Counted from the first letter of the stretch, positions 10,496 to 21,894 are shown. The stretch: 64,000 nt of DNA from Erigeron canadensis (GCF_010389155.1 NC_057763.1:36872645-36936644), one strand, 5' to 3'. Notes: a model not told the origin generated them from the sequence alone. Made by a program: numbers and translations.

Positions 10496-12277
10496 ACTAA
10501 TTGCTAAATGCTATGAATAACAAACTCTTTATTATATTGGGCTACTTTAACCCAATAAATACTTGACCTTTATAGGCCGGTCAACCCATGAAGCCTTGAT
10601 TCACTACCGATACTTCATACTTTTATTGAAAAGTCGGCCCACTTAAGTTTATACCGCTTAGATTTTTGTATTACAATATTACATACCTGTAAGTAGGGCT
10701 GGTTTTGAGTATAATACCGTATCGAATTAGTATCAGAACCAATTATCATTAAAAGTAGGAGCGAATATCGTACCGAAGTTATGGTTTCGGGTTTGGTTCA
10801 GGTACCATTAATTTTAGTACTGTTTAAAATCGGTTCACATGGAAGTATCTTTTAGTGTTAGCAAAAATAAGGTCAGCTATATATACATTATAAACAATCT
10901 TTCGTCTATTATATATTGAAGTTTTATAATGATCTATGAATATCTTGTTATCCTATACATTCATGTTAATTATATATAAATTTATTAATATAATCTACAT
11001 CGCACTTAATATACATGTTAACCATATTTTATCAATCATTGACTGGTGCAAACTTAATATAGAAACGTCGAATAGACCAAAGATGTTGAAAAATAACTTA
11101 CCTGAGTTGTTTAAATGTTTAATGATATGAATTCATGAGTTTCGAAAACCTTTGAAATTAAAAAAAAAAAAAAAAAAAAAACTTTTGTTGACCTTGACCT
11201 AGTTGAACCGATCCTGACCGATATTTGACTGATATTCAAGATAACTTCAAGACAAATGAATTGATCAATAGTAATGTATCACCGACCATGGTAATTTTTT
11301 TTTGATTTTTGGGTTTTTGTATGGGCTATTTATCTCATACCTAATTTCAGTTATTTTTAGGCTTTTTGTGTACATATAAAGTATGTATGTATTTGTTAAA
11401 CGATTGTTAGAGATTTATCATTTTTCATAAGAAAAACCCGTGAAAAATAATAGCATCTTTTGGTGAGGATATTTTTTTCTTGTCGACGTGACTTTAATTT
11501 GTCCTCAGACTGCACTGTCGCGTGTGCTCTATTTTCCAACGAGTTTGATTGATTTACCACCAACCAATAATACATGTACCATTTGACTATCACCATTTCA
11601 AGATAAGTATCACTTATCCACGTTTTTATAGAAATCCATATCATCGATTATATTAAAATTGTGTCTACCTTGTTTTTTATGCGACTTAATTAGGTTACCA
11701 TTACATTATATCTTACATTGTTACATTTATTAAACTAAATAACTATTTTAAACATATATTAATTTCTTATTCTTTCGACATGACAGAATATACGTTCATA
11801 AACAAAAATAAATCTAACAAATTTTATAAAAATTGAATAGACTACAAATAAGTAGCTAGATTAATAGAAAGTAAATACAAGTAATACAACCATAAAAATT
11901 AAACCTACAAATATTAGCTGCTGCTACTACATAATAATATGAGATAACCAATAACAAATAAAGAAAAATATAACTATCATGATTTTTCCTACTAACCAAC
12001 TAAAATATCTCGAAAACAAGTGAAAATGGCAGGACAACAAATTAGTCTTCCACTACCTTTTTCCTCCGTCATCAACCGTTAAGTCCGTTATCCCGGCCAA
12101 TAGCATAAAAACTATTAAGTGTTGTTCGTGACAAGAACGATACTCAATCTCTCATTTAATAAAGAGAAAGATATAATACATAAGAAAACTGTTTAAATAA
12201 GAAGCTCCGCTTCATATGACGTTTTGTTATGAGTTTAAATATTAGAAGTGCTTCTTTATATTTATATATTTCTTCTT
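10496..12277. other. Intergenic 3' flank of the DUF4408 gene
   Basis: It holds an A-tract (11,161-11,181) and AT-rich DNA. The open frames at 10,936-11,130 and 11,396-11,644 are short and unrecognised. Possible polyadenylation sequence for the minus-strand gene lies at about 12,160-12,270. Confidence 0.45.
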
Positions 12278-13123
12278 TTAGTTTCTCAACATGTCATTAT
12301 ATCTTGCAAAGGAATCACGACGTTGCAACTTGAGCTGTTCCCTAAATTTAGTAATGAAATTTTCTGCTTTTGCATCATCAGCCGCATTACGCTTAGCCCT
12401 TGCCGTCTCTGGCCGTTGCAACAACCGAACTTCTTCTTCGCCTGTGTCATTAGGATCGCACAATTTTTTTACCTCGCTTCGTGTTTTCATTAACGGAGCC
12501 ACTATTCTAAACGACTTGATTCGGTCGAAGAATGTTGGAACTCGGACGAGTTGACTCAGCGAGTCATCCGATTTATGATCTTCTGACGACTTTTTGGTGT
12601 TGTCGACGACACCATAAATGGACGAGAAATCTATGGATTTTAAACGTCCCAGTATCGAAGAAGTCGGTGGGTTTGGTTTGGGTTTATTGGATGGGTAACG
12701 TGGTGAGTCGGGTTGTGAGTCGTACTCACAAATGGAAAATATTGACTGAGATAGTCGACTCAGTGAAGTGTATGTTGCGGGTTCTGATGACTCGTCGTTG
12801 TTGTTGGTGGTGGTTGTGGTGGTGATTTTGGGAATAATGGAAGATAAATCAATAGACTTGGCTCGCTCGAATATCGATGATACTCGAGCGACAATTGGTG
12901 TAAATGAAGCGCCATGAATATAACCATAGTCATGGTCATTTTCATCATATTGTTGTTTGGTTGCGGTTTTATTGGTGTTTGTTTTTGAAGCCAAGAAAAG
13001 AGTGGCTATTATAAGATTTGCAACACCAAAAAGAACAATTGGCGTACACCATGATATAATATAAGACCAAAGAGAACTACTACTACTACTACAACTTATC
13101 ATAGATTCATTAACTTTCTCCAT
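12278..13123 (-). CDS. DUF4408/DUF761 protein (cotton-fibre/A70-like), copy 1
   Basis: A single-exon frame of 281 codons from the ATG at 13,121-13,123 (MEKVNESM...). An in-frame ATG at 13,190-13,192 would add 23 residues, but it lies upstream of the TATA box, so the shorter start is preferred. The N-terminus has a DUF4408-type hydrophobic segment (WSYIISWCTPIVLFGVANL, then IIATLFLASK), a likely membrane anchor. The middle is Ser/Thr-rich with conserved islands (FERAKSIDLSSIIP, SIFSICEYDSQPDSPRYPS). The C-terminus has the DUF761 motif (DDAKAENFITKFREQLKLQR...YNDML). Family members in plants are poorly characterised and often pathogen- or stress-induced; the molecular role is unknown. A close paralogue lies at 38,100-39,005 on the same strand. 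Confidence 0.8.
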   Translation of the reverse strand: MEKVNESMISCSSSSSSLWSYIISWCTPIVLFGVANLIIATLFLASKTNTNKTATKQQYDENDHDYGYIHGASFTPIVARVSSIFERAKSIDLSSIIPKITTTTTTNNNDESSEPATYTSLSRLSQSIFSICEYDSQPDSPRYPSNKPKPNPPTSSILGRLKSIDFSSIYGVVDNTKKSSEDHKSDDSLSQLVRVPTFFDRIKSFRIVAPLMKTRSEVKKLCDPNDTGEEEVRLLQRPETARAKRNAADDAKAENFITKFREQLKLQRRDSFARYNDMLRN

Positions 13124-13174
13124 TTGTAAGGAAAGAAAATAGATAGATGTTAGAAAAAGAGAAAAAGCTTGGAT

Positions 13175-13185
13175 ACTATATACTC
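13175..13185 (-). promoter_or_regulatory. TATA box of DUF4408 gene copy 1
   Basis: It reads AGTATATAGTA on the minus strand, preceded by GGGGTGGGGCG, and lies about 50 bp upstream of the chosen start codon. The second copy has a similar GC-rich run followed by a TATA box at an equivalent place. Confidence 0.6.
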
Positions 13186-13199
13186 GCCCCACCCCTCAT

Positions 13200-15412
13200 A
13201 TAATATCCCATTTTTTGTATGTATAAAAAATTATACTCGTATTTACTACTGCAATGATTTATTAGCAAAATTAAAGACAATCTATTGGTTCTTTCTAGGC
13301 GATGATGGAGATAGGACAAGTAGACTGTTTTAAAGTTGACAAAATGGAAAGGACACCTCAATACTTTTATCGACCATCGTATGTCTCGAAATATCTAAAA
13401 GATACGTCGCATAGTGTTATTATTGCTTCATAACTCTCCTTTTAATGGATAAAAGGTTTAATAACACATATTAATTAAACTAATAATTAAACGAGAGGGG
13501 TACTTACACATTGCGGAGGCATGGCAGCAACGATAGGTGATAGTGGCGTTAATGGTGTACATAGTTATTAATGTTAAAGTAGTTGATGTAAATTAAATGA
13601 TAATATAGTTGATAAAAATAGACACTCGTGAAATATGAGATATGTTTGAAAATGTTTGGTTATATGGAGTAACGGAACAAAAGATTTCTAATGCTGAAAC
13701 TAACGCTTCATGAACATTGGAAAAAATGGATGCCGACTTACCACCGTTTTGAGAATGATTAACCCAAGTAGCACGGATTGGATTGGACAACAAAATAAAT
13801 TAAAAACAACAGATTTATAGCATAAATAGCACCTGCTCTCTATGGTGGAATAGATTCAGAATCACAAATCAAAGACACGAGCAATGTGAATGTTAACTTA
13901 CATATGTACGACGAATTTGAAGGATATTTTAGTCTTGTAGTTAATTAGCAACACAAAATAATTGCATCAACACGTACCTAGCTTAAATGTGAAATTTGTA
14001 GAGAAATTAATGTAATAAAATTGCACACAATAATGGAGAAGGAACACCGTTTGAACGTGCTATTATTGTTGATGGATATAGTGTTACAAATCGGCCGTAG
14101 TTCAAGTGTTTCACAAATCCTAATTAATACTCGTATATAAGAACAATCATCACAATTAATATTTAACTAGACATCACATTCACCTGATGTTATGGACGAG
14201 TTCGCTCCTAGTTGGTTATCTATATATACTCCATGAATTAAGCAGCAACGAGGAGGTCTGGTTCCATAGTGATTTCGTCTGCTTTTGGGGTCGGCCCTTG
14301 AATTTTATGATAAGTGTACAACTAATTAATGCACCTTAACGAAAATCCTTTGGGCTTTGTTTAGCAAAACCCTAAAAAATATAAGGGTAAGGTTGAAAAT
14401 TTAAATTTTTTGGGACATGAAGAATTAACAACTTACCATTTTCTTTAAAACAAAATACAAATATTTTCATTCTCTCTTTCTTTATGCCAAAACAACACAC
14501 GCACAAGATATTCTTTCTTTCTATATATCAAAAAACAACACACACCCTTTTATTTCCGTCAATAACCACCACCATCGTCCATCATCACCAACTGACCAAC
14601 ACCCCGGCAACCGACGCCCATGATATCCGCCACAACGCGTGGGTAACATGATCGTTATGGTTTATAAAAAGCACAATGGTAAAAGGTAAACAAATACATG
14701 AACATAAACTTTGTCTCTTTTAACTTTTGAAACATGTGCTTTCACTTTAATAAGTGGTAGTAACATGTAACCCTAAAATTAAACAAAAATATCAAATCAA
14801 AATCAGAAACTACAGTAGAAACAACGGTATATTATATCTCAAAAAAAAAATAAAAAAATCAAGGGATTCAGATCTAGAACTGCTAAATTATATATGGAAC
14901 GAAAAACATGAGTCAATTAAAGTAAATGGAAATTGTCATTGTACATAAGCTATAAATATTTTGCATTCTATTGTTTCTAACTCTAGAGTTGATGATATTG
15001 ATAAATCATGAAATCTAGAACTGTGAGATGTTTGTGTGGAAGAAGGGGAGAGCAGAGAGATGTTTGTATGAAATTGAACAAAAATAAATAAATACAGATT
15101 GTGAATTGGACATTATTAGATGATCAGTGTTGATCAATCAGGCCGGTACATATGAACAGGATTTTAGGAGCTGCATGCTTTATATATTAGTAGAAAAAAT
15201 GAAGACAAACTTGACTTGGAGCCTTTCCAGAAAAATACTTGACTGAAATACAACACTAAGTATTACGAAGTATTTTGTTTTAGAACAACTTCATATCAGC
15301 TGGTTACAAAACTAATTAACAACTGACTACACTTACTTATTACAGTAACTAATTACATGACTCTTTTCGGCTAGCTCTTTACTCCTAGCAAAACAAATTA
15401 AGAAAGGCTTCC

Positions 15413-15449
<37 letters not shown>

Positions 15450-15742
15450 GAGTGGTTATATCATTTTTTCCCCTCGGCTAAACTAACTTAAAAGAAGGAA
15501 AAATATGAGTGGGGTGCATGGTGACTATGTGGGTTAGTTGGTCAACGAAACAAATTCACCCATTTTGGCTTTGTGTGAGCCAACGAATTAAAGATTCATA
15601 CCAAAAAATGAATTGGGCATGTCGAGATGACATCTTGCTGGGTCCAGGCAATCAAGGACAATGCCTAACCACAATCAAACATTTAACAGCCCATGTAATA
15701 TTGGGCTTCTCAGGCCATCAAAGTTGTTAGAAGTGATATTAA
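13200..15742. other. Intergenic, no gene recognised
   Basis: AT-rich, with a weak CCACCACCATCGTCC...ACGCGTGGGTAAC tract (14,560-14,650) that could be a decayed relative of the 287-588 Helitron family, and a long (AT)n microsatellite at about 15,417-15,447. The frames at 13,593-13,793, 14,754-14,948 and 15,509-15,730 have no recognisable product. Confidence 0.4.
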
Positions 15743-16040
15743 TAGGGATGTGCAAATGGCCCGACCCGACCCACAAAAACCCGTCCCGACCCGCGACCCG
15801 TGAATGCATGAAAATCGAAACCGTGACCCGGCCCGTGAAGGTCCGGGTCGGGTACGGCCGGGTCTCGGGTTTTCTTCACGTTTTTTCGGTTTTTGCCTTC
15901 ACACGACCCGGGCCGGCCCGACCCGACCCGCGAATGCAACAAAAACGTGACCCGTGACCCGGCCCGTTTGGGCAACGGGCGGGTCGGTTCGGGCCGGTTC
16001 CGGGTCGGGCGCGGGTCAACGGTTCTTTTGCTCATCCCTA
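15743..16040. mobile_element. CCCGA-rich hAT-like MITE
   Basis: The ends are inverted repeats: TAGGGATGTGCAAA on the left and TAGGGATGAGCAAA on the reverse complement of the right (13 of 14 match). The interior is made of many CCCGACCC/GGGTCGGG units and is far more GC-rich than its surroundings. The ends resemble plant hAT MITE termini, but flanking 8-mers do not match cleanly, so no TSD is claimed. The reading frames across it come from the repeat. Confidence 0.6.
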
Positions 16041-16074
16041 ACTGATAATCTCCGCCCATGAATAAGTTACAATC

Positions 16075-16348
16075 AAAAATGTAATTTTTTGAAAGTTAGG
16101 GATGAAAGTTGCAAGTGACCGCCCACAACAGGGACAATTTCTGTAATTAACTCCGGTATTATTAAGCCAATTTACGAGATTACCCATCACGTGCGAATCA
16201 CGTGACTTGATTTTAAACGAACGTTTATGGCCAGGATTAAAACTGTTGACGAAACAAAGTTTTTTGGATTAAAAGTGTAATTTTTGAAAGTTAGGGATGA
16301 AACCTGCAAGCTGGGTACCACGACAGGGACGACTTCTGTAATTAACTC
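16075..16348. repeat. Direct repeat pair, about 78 bp each
   Basis: 16,075-16,152 and 16,271-16,348 share GAAAGTTAGGGATGAAA, TGCAAG, a CAGGGAC segment and TCTGTAATTAACTC. They are separated by about 120 bp. Their origin is unknown; possibly two copies of one repeat end. Confidence 0.7.
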
Positions 16349-16349
16349 T

Positions 16350-17460
16350 TTAAAATATCATATTTGTCCAATTAAAATTTGAAATATCATATATGTCATT
16401 TCTAATACCTACAAATATTAAATATGTCATTGTTAAGTAGAAAAATATCTTTTTTTTTGAACGACATTCTATTCTACTCCTACTATTAAATTACACGTAT
16501 GCCTGAAAACCAGGACTTTCGAAAAACTCCCAATTAATCCACCCCCACAAATATGGGAAGTGAGACTCGAACCCAGATGGATCATCCCAAGGTCAAAGAC
16601 CTTATCAATGGGCCACCAACCCCATTGTCAGTAGAAAAATATCTTATGTGTCCAAATACATTATTAGATATTATATATAGGGTCATTATTTTCGAAATAT
16701 ATCTAACATGTCATTAAAATATATCAAATACTTTTAAATTTATCATTAAACTTTAACTTGCAGTTATCCACTTTTTCTTTAATTCATGAGTTTTTCTTGC
16801 ATCAAATGTCGTGAAGGCTAATTACTATGCAAAAATAAAAGCATCACATAGTTGAGTCACTTACAAACCAAGATCGCAACACTTTTATATATACCATGAA
16901 TTGAATTGAATAACGGATTTAAAAATATTAATGAAATTAATCATGTCGGTAACATTGAATTAAACTTACACGGTTAGAGAAAAAAAAGGATTAAATTATA
17001 AAAGCAAGAGAAAAAACGTATGTAATTATGATTTCTAAATATTTTATTAATAATCTTAAAGAATTTTTATGTTTTAATTTAGACTAAATTAGTTTAATTG
17101 GTCATATTGAGTATATTTCAATGAAATATTTAATGTATTTCAAAATTAACAACAAAATATATAATATTTAAAATTTTATTTAGAGATATTTAATCTTTTT
17201 TACTTAACAATGACATATTTGATATATTGGTAGATTAGGAATGACATATATCTGATATATTTTAATGACACATATATTTCAAAAATAATGGCCCCATATA
17301 TAATATCTAATAATGTATTTAGACACATATGATACTTTTTTACTTAACAATGGCAAATTGATATTTGAGAGTATTAAGAATAACATATATAATATTTAAA
17401 ACTCTAATTGAGCAAATATAATACTTTATAACTTAACAATGGCATATATAAAATTTTCCT
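16350..17460. mobile_element. Long inverted-repeat (foldback) element
   Basis: The left arm (16,353-16,760, ignoring an internal SINE) is complementary to the right arm (about 17,180-17,455). Both read, in the same relative order, TTTAAATAT..., CATTGTTAAGTA, ATGTGTC(C/T)AAATACATT, ATTAGATATTATATAT and GTCATTAAAATATATCA. The AT-rich 1.1-kb element is non-coding. Its superfamily is not determined because I could not find a TSD. Confidence 0.65.
16452..16629 (-). mobile_element. tRNA-derived SINE with 16-bp TSD
   Basis: Target duplications AGTAGAAAAATATCTT at 16,436-16,451 and 16,630-16,645 flank a 178-bp insert. Read on the minus strand it has a tRNA-like head with an A-box-like TGGTGGCCCATTGATAAGG, a B-box GGTTCGAGTCTC, and an A-tail at the far end. 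The opposite arm of the host inverted repeat preserves the uninterrupted site (AAGTAAAAAAGTATCATATG in reverse complement near 17,330), confirming that this is an insertion. Confidence 0.85.
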
Positions 17461-18332
17461 ATAAAAGGCAGCCATGTATTTTATTTGTCTTTTATCACGT
17501 CATTGACTGTCTCAAACAAATACGGAGTAGTATTTAAATACTAAAGTAACAAAAATAAAGAGTAGACATTACCTATCAATAATCATCCAAAAATATGTAC
17601 TCCGTATAACCTAACTTAGAGTATCATATAACCACCACCACCACCACCATATCGCTAACAACAAAACATAATAAGTCAAAGTTAACAACCTAATAAACGT
17701 AGTGTTTAAACGAGCCCATTCTATATAAGTTACTATAGGCAACTAATTAACAAAACATCATTCAAGTAATAAAATCTTTATAATTTGACCTGTTTTTTAA
17801 GATAAAACACAAACTAGAGCGACCAATTAATCAATGAATGGGTTGAGATTGTCACCTTAATGATTAAAGATTTCCATGGCAAAATGGGCAAGGCTCTAAT
17901 ATTTTTTTTTCTGACAAGTGAGGATACCTGAGTATTTAGGAAATACTTTAGGTTAGCAAAGAAATTGTTTGACAATCAAAGCGGAAACAAAAGAACATTT
18001 CTGACTTAAAGATTTACCATTTCTCGATGCAATGGGTACAATAGAACGTTTCTTTACACTTGCTGCAATGAACAACATTTCATCTATCATGAGAAAATTT
18101 AATAGCCAAAGTTTTATGTGCCTAAGATACCTCCATATGTGTGTTGCAGAGACTTCCATATGTGCACCATGTTACAGATAATCGCTATTGAACAATGACT
18201 AAGTAAGTTTTACGGCTATGAATTGTTTCATCAGATATCATCCTTTTTTTATCCTATCTTAATTATATTTAGTAGCTTTAGTCTTAATATCTTGATTCAA
18301 CTATGCATCTGTTAAGGTATTCAAAGAAACAA
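17461..18332. other. Intergenic, no gene recognised
   Basis: It contains an ACCACCACC run (17,628-17,650) in a context also present at 36,300-36,350 (CATAT(C/T)GCTAACAAC...AGTCAAAGTTAACAAC), so part is a dispersed repeat. The frame at 17,953-18,159 is unrecognised. Confidence 0.4.
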
Positions 18333-18701
18333 TTAATGGAGTGCACAAAATTCTCTCTTTTGAAGCACAACCCTATCAATCATAGCTTTAAAAGAATGAC
18401 CAGACTTTAGCTTCTTAGAACTTTTTCCAGTAGTATCATCATTTGCTATAGCTTTCCTTTTTCTTGAATAGTTTAATAACTCAACTATTTGACTTTGAGA
18501 ATCTTTTTCATATCCACTCTTGGCATATCTTCTTAGAACATCATCACTTATTGGCATATCGTCTTCAATGATCCCGTTAATTCTAAACTCATTGACAAAG
18601 ACAGTTTTCGATTGGACATCATTTTCATAGTGCCTTACAGACTCTTCAAACTCCTTAGCTTTAACTGGAACAACCTCTTCATCAACATGAACTGAACTAC
18701 A
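18333..18701 (-). pseudogene. Open frame, unrecognised, no ATG start
   Basis: About 122 codons are open on the minus strand, with mixed charged composition that looks protein-like (FEESVRHYENDVQSK, then RRYAKSGYEKDSQSQIVEL, then a Lys-rich SRKRKA...SSKKLK stretch). There is no ATG at the 5' edge. The frame runs straight into Helitron-like sequence at about 18,706, so the 5' part may have been displaced by an insertion. Probably a truncated exon or TE gene; function unknown. Confidence 0.35.
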
Positions 18702-18705
18702 CAAA

Positions 18706-18975
18706 ATAACTCTCTTCTTTATTCGCTAATCTAAACATCTCTACCTAATATACCTATAATACCCTTAATGAAATAAATTACAACATAAACCCCTTAGCTC
18801 TTAAAATAACTACACTACTACCTTTAACATCAATTACTTTAGCATTCACCATTTCCGCCCCCACCACTCATCACCGCTTTCGACATTATCGTCATCGCCA
18901 CTACTGTCACCATCATCCGGCGCCGCTACCACCATCGCCGCCGTTGCACGGGCATATGACTCGTGTTGGTAAATG
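18706..18975 (+). mobile_element. Degenerate Helitron relative
   Basis: It shares CTTCTTTATTCGCTAATCTAAAC..., CTTAATGAAATAA and CATCAATTACTTTA with the reverse complement of 23,700-23,915. It ends in a GC-rich segment (GCCGTTGCACGGGCATATGA) followed by CTCGT where an intact copy has CTAGT. The terminus is therefore mutated. Confidence 0.45.
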
Positions 18976-19460
18976 TAAATGCCTTGTTTTAATGATGAAA
19001 TGAAAGATGTAGAAACATGGAAATGAACACAATATTGAAGCATAATTTAGGTCCAAACCATTTTATTTGTTAATGGTTTGGTCTTGGTTCCGTAATGATT
19101 AAAAACTGTTACTATTGATTCGGTTTATGTTCTCCATGCACGTGTTGAGAGAATGATAATATCACTTTTACTGAGTAAATGATAAGTATATAAAATAAAA
19201 TGTGGGGGCCTTTTTGAAAATGAGAGATAAAATAAGCAAATGACGTTTTCTAATAATATATAGCGATAGTGATTGAGTACGTATTATGACTACTCTAACA
19301 CATTCAATTTGTTATGGCTTCTTGTGATCATAATCGGTACATCTCATCATCTTTCTATCTCTGAAATATTTGTATATTAATGACCTGAGATTCTTTACAT
19401 TTGAATAATGCTTATTGATGTCATGAAGCTCACAATTTTTTTTGAAATAGGTGCTTACAA
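18976..19460. other. Intergenic, no gene recognised
   Basis: AT-rich sequence leading into the retroelement-derived frame that begins near 19,463. No promoter or RNA gene is identified. Confidence 0.4.
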
Positions 19461-19462
19461 GT

Positions 19463-20278
19463 GCAAATATGGACTTCCCACATTTGCACAATGTGCGTGC
19501 CTGCTTAGAAAGATCTCCACCAAATGCTGAATTTCATCATGTCTTTACATTTCTAGAGAGGTCAATTATTTCATTTGCCATTTAAAAGAGACCACATGTT
19601 TATGATCAGCTTGTTACATCATTTTGGGATTCTGCTAAGCTACATGATGAGGATAATATTCAAGGGATTTCTGCCAAAGTTTCTGGCCATGGTATTGTCA
19701 TTACTCAATCGATGATCATCGATTCCTTGCATTTGAGTGATGCTGATGGGGATATTTCTTATTCTGAAAACAAAATTTGTCATTGTTTTCAATCTATTGG
19801 TTATGATGCTGCTCTCATCAAGCAACAATACAAGAAGAGCTTATTATCTTCTCGATGGAGGTATATTGCCCATGTCATCCTAAAATGCATGTCAAACAAG
19901 AAGGACACATTTTATGAGCTTAGTCAACAGCAAGCTCCTGCCATGGTTGGTCTTATTTATAATATTAATATCAGCTTCTCAAATATGATTTTTCAAAATT
20001 TAAGAACAAATGTTCAAGCTGTTGGAGGTTCTAAGTTTTTATGCTATCAAAGATTTCTCCAAATCATCTTTAATGCTAACATTCATGGATTACCACAAGA
20101 CGGAGATACAATTTTCGCATATGGATCTCAAGGTTTTTTCATATATGACGAACACAGTTGGGTCAACGAATTGTTGAAATATTTTCACACATGGTGGAGG
20201 ATGTGGAGGAGATTGCCACATCCGAGTCTTCTCATCCTGGCTCAGAATCTTTTTCTGAAGAACATATTAAATTATTGA
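19463..20278 (+). pseudogene. Gag-like retroelement ORF, degenerate
   Basis: Conceptual translation across shifted frames gives a recognisable domain order: DFPHLHNVRACL, a frame break, YDQLVTSFWDSAKLHDE, then a 188-codon open stretch (19,712-20,275) including SMIIDSLHLSDADGD, SRWRYIAHVILKCMSNK and GSKFLCYQRFLQIIFNA. This order resembles retroelement-derived proteins that are very abundant in Asteraceae annotations and often misnamed 'synaptobrevin, longin-like'. At least one stop and frameshift separate the first two blocks, and the C-terminus is cut off by the inverted duplication beginning at about 20,210. The identity is from memory of the family and only moderately sure. Confidence 0.5.
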
Positions 20279-20578
20279 TGGTGATAGTGATGAACATCAT
20301 GATAGTAATCAAGGTGGTGGTGTTGATGTTCAAATCAATGTTGAATCCCCACTGCAAGTGTCTGATGATGTGTCACTTCTCCTACTGAAGAAGAGTTGAG
20401 CAAAATCTCAACAGATGGTTGGAGCAGTGACATCAGCAGACACTTGCAGTGGGGATTCAACATTGATTTGAACATCAACACCACCACCTTGATTACTATC
20501 ATGATGTTCATCACCATCAATATGTTTTTCAGAAGAAGACTCTGAGCCAGAATGAGAAGACTCGGATGTAGCGATCTC
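20210..20578. repeat. Inverted duplication with 50-bp loop
   Basis: 20,210-20,376 is complementary to 20,427-20,578 over about 150 bp with a few small indels. Landmark pairs are ATCCGAGTCTTCTCAT against ATGAGAAGACTCGGAT, and CCCCACTGCAAGTGTCTG against CAGACACTTGCAGTGGGG. The minus strand of arm 2 encodes the same peptide as the plus strand of arm 1 (ATSESSH(S/P)GSES). Confidence 0.8.
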
Positions 20579-21042
20579 CTGTGTTATCCTTTTAATCTCC
20601 TCAACTTTAGAGTGCAAACCTACTAAGTTCTTCACGAACCTAAGGTGATAAAAGGATAACCTAGAGTGAGAAAGCTCTTTTGAGAGTTTACCACACCAGG
20701 ACCAGAGGAAAGTGAAGAGAGTGCATTGATGGGAGAAGTGTTGGTTGGGGGTGTTGGAAACAAGGAGATGAAAGGAGATATAAAAGGTGAAGGTGTGGAG
20801 AAAAGTGAACCAACACTGCCACTACAAGAACCAAGGCTAGATCCAAAGCTCACCTTGGGTGGCAATCTAGCTCCATCACCTAAAACAACATTTGTTGCAC
20901 TTGTCAAGATTTCACCAGATCTAGAACCAAATTCTTGGAATTTTTCAATTGAAATTCTTTGAATGCCATCGTTAGAAGTTTCTAGATTTATCACTGGAGA
21001 TTCTCTTCCATCAATACTTATCCCTAACCCAGAAGAAACCAC
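20408..21042 (-). pseudogene. Minus-strand fragment of the same gag-like repeat
   Basis: Two adjacent frames (20,632-21,042 and 20,408-20,635) read on as one low-complexity Ser/Pro/Thr-rich segment followed by a coiled-coil-like KNLVGLHSKVEEIKR stretch and the ATSESSHSGSESSSEKHI block. The latter is also present on the plus strand upstream. A stop/frame break between the two frames shows that it is not intact. It appears to be the C-terminal part of the same retroelement protein in opposite orientation. Confidence 0.45.
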
Positions 21043-21314
21043 CTAGGAAACTGGTGAAAATTCTTCAGCCATATGAAACTAAAGAACAAACAAGAACAAA
21101 TATGATGATTTTTTCTTTGAAACAACAAAAAACCGTCCAATAATCAGTAAAATTACGGATGATGCCAATGTTTGAGAATTAGATGTTGAGCTCAATCAAA
21201 ATGGGGTTTTAACCGTGTTATCCTTTTAATCTCCTTAACTTTAGAGTGCAAACCTACTAAGTTATTCACGAACCTAAGGTGATAAAATGATAACCTAAAG
21301 TGAGAAAAGCTCTT
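20581..21314. repeat. Direct repeats of about 100 bp
   Basis: 20,581-20,681 and 21,215-21,314 match closely: GTGTTATCCTTTTAATCTCC, AACTTTAGAGTGCAAACC, CACGAACCTAAGGTGATAAA, then AGTGAGAAA(A)GCTCTT. They bracket the minus-strand gag-like fragment, which suggests duplication of part of the repeat or two element ends. Confidence 0.75.
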
Positions 21315-21886
21315 GGTTTCTCTCTCTAGAAGGATGCATTTGTTTTTGATTGATTGAAAGAATGAATGATTGTGTGAATTGTGTATTGAATGATTTTTTT
21401 ATCTCACATCCAATCATGGGGTATATAGGCTGACAATTAGGGCATCTCGTATTTTGGGCCTTGTCAGGTATGGGCCTGTCCCCTGAATCCAAAATGTCAA
21501 TACGAGGAATAGAAATCCTTGTGGATTAATCTTTGCTCCCTTGCCAAAGGAATAAAAAGAAGTTATACCAGAGCTTATTCCCAAGGGCAGGGGAATGAAG
21601 TCTTTCCAAGGGCAAGGGAGTTCCCAACTAGAAAGGGAGAGAAGTCTTCCCGAGGGCTTCAGGAAGGAAACCTTTTCTTATTCTCGCTCTCTTTCTTCTC
21701 TCTTGCTCCCTTCCTTCTCTCTTACTCTCTTCCTTCTCTCTTGCTCTCGATCTATCCTTCCGTTTCTTTCAAGTATAGATTAGGTTAGGGATTTACTCCC
21801 AACCTCATTACTACTCATGACAAAACAAATAACACTAACATAAATAAATCCATACTAACCATTGTAAAGTAAATAAATCTTATGAT
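21315..21886. other. Pyrimidine-rich intergenic DNA
   Basis: It contains a CTTCTCTCTTGCTC-type pyrimidine tract with imperfect repeats (21,685-21,750) and an AAGGGCAGGGGAATG/AAGGGCAAGGGAGTT pair near 21,585-21,625. It could be retroelement leader sequence. No gene is recognised. Confidence 0.4.
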
Positions 21887-21894
21887 GAAATAAC

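Noticed and set aside
12291..12948. Plus-strand and shifted frames over the DUF4408 copy 1 gene
   Set aside because: Overlap a gene supported by a paralogue, a TATA box and conserved motifs.
15661..16059. Arg/Pro/Gly-rich frames on both strands
   Set aside because: They come from the CCCGA-rich MITE; composition is purely that of the repeat.
16561..16629. Functional tRNA gene on the minus strand
   Set aside because: Has A- and B-box words but no cloverleaf pairing, and it is flanked by TSDs and an A-tail, so it is a SINE head.
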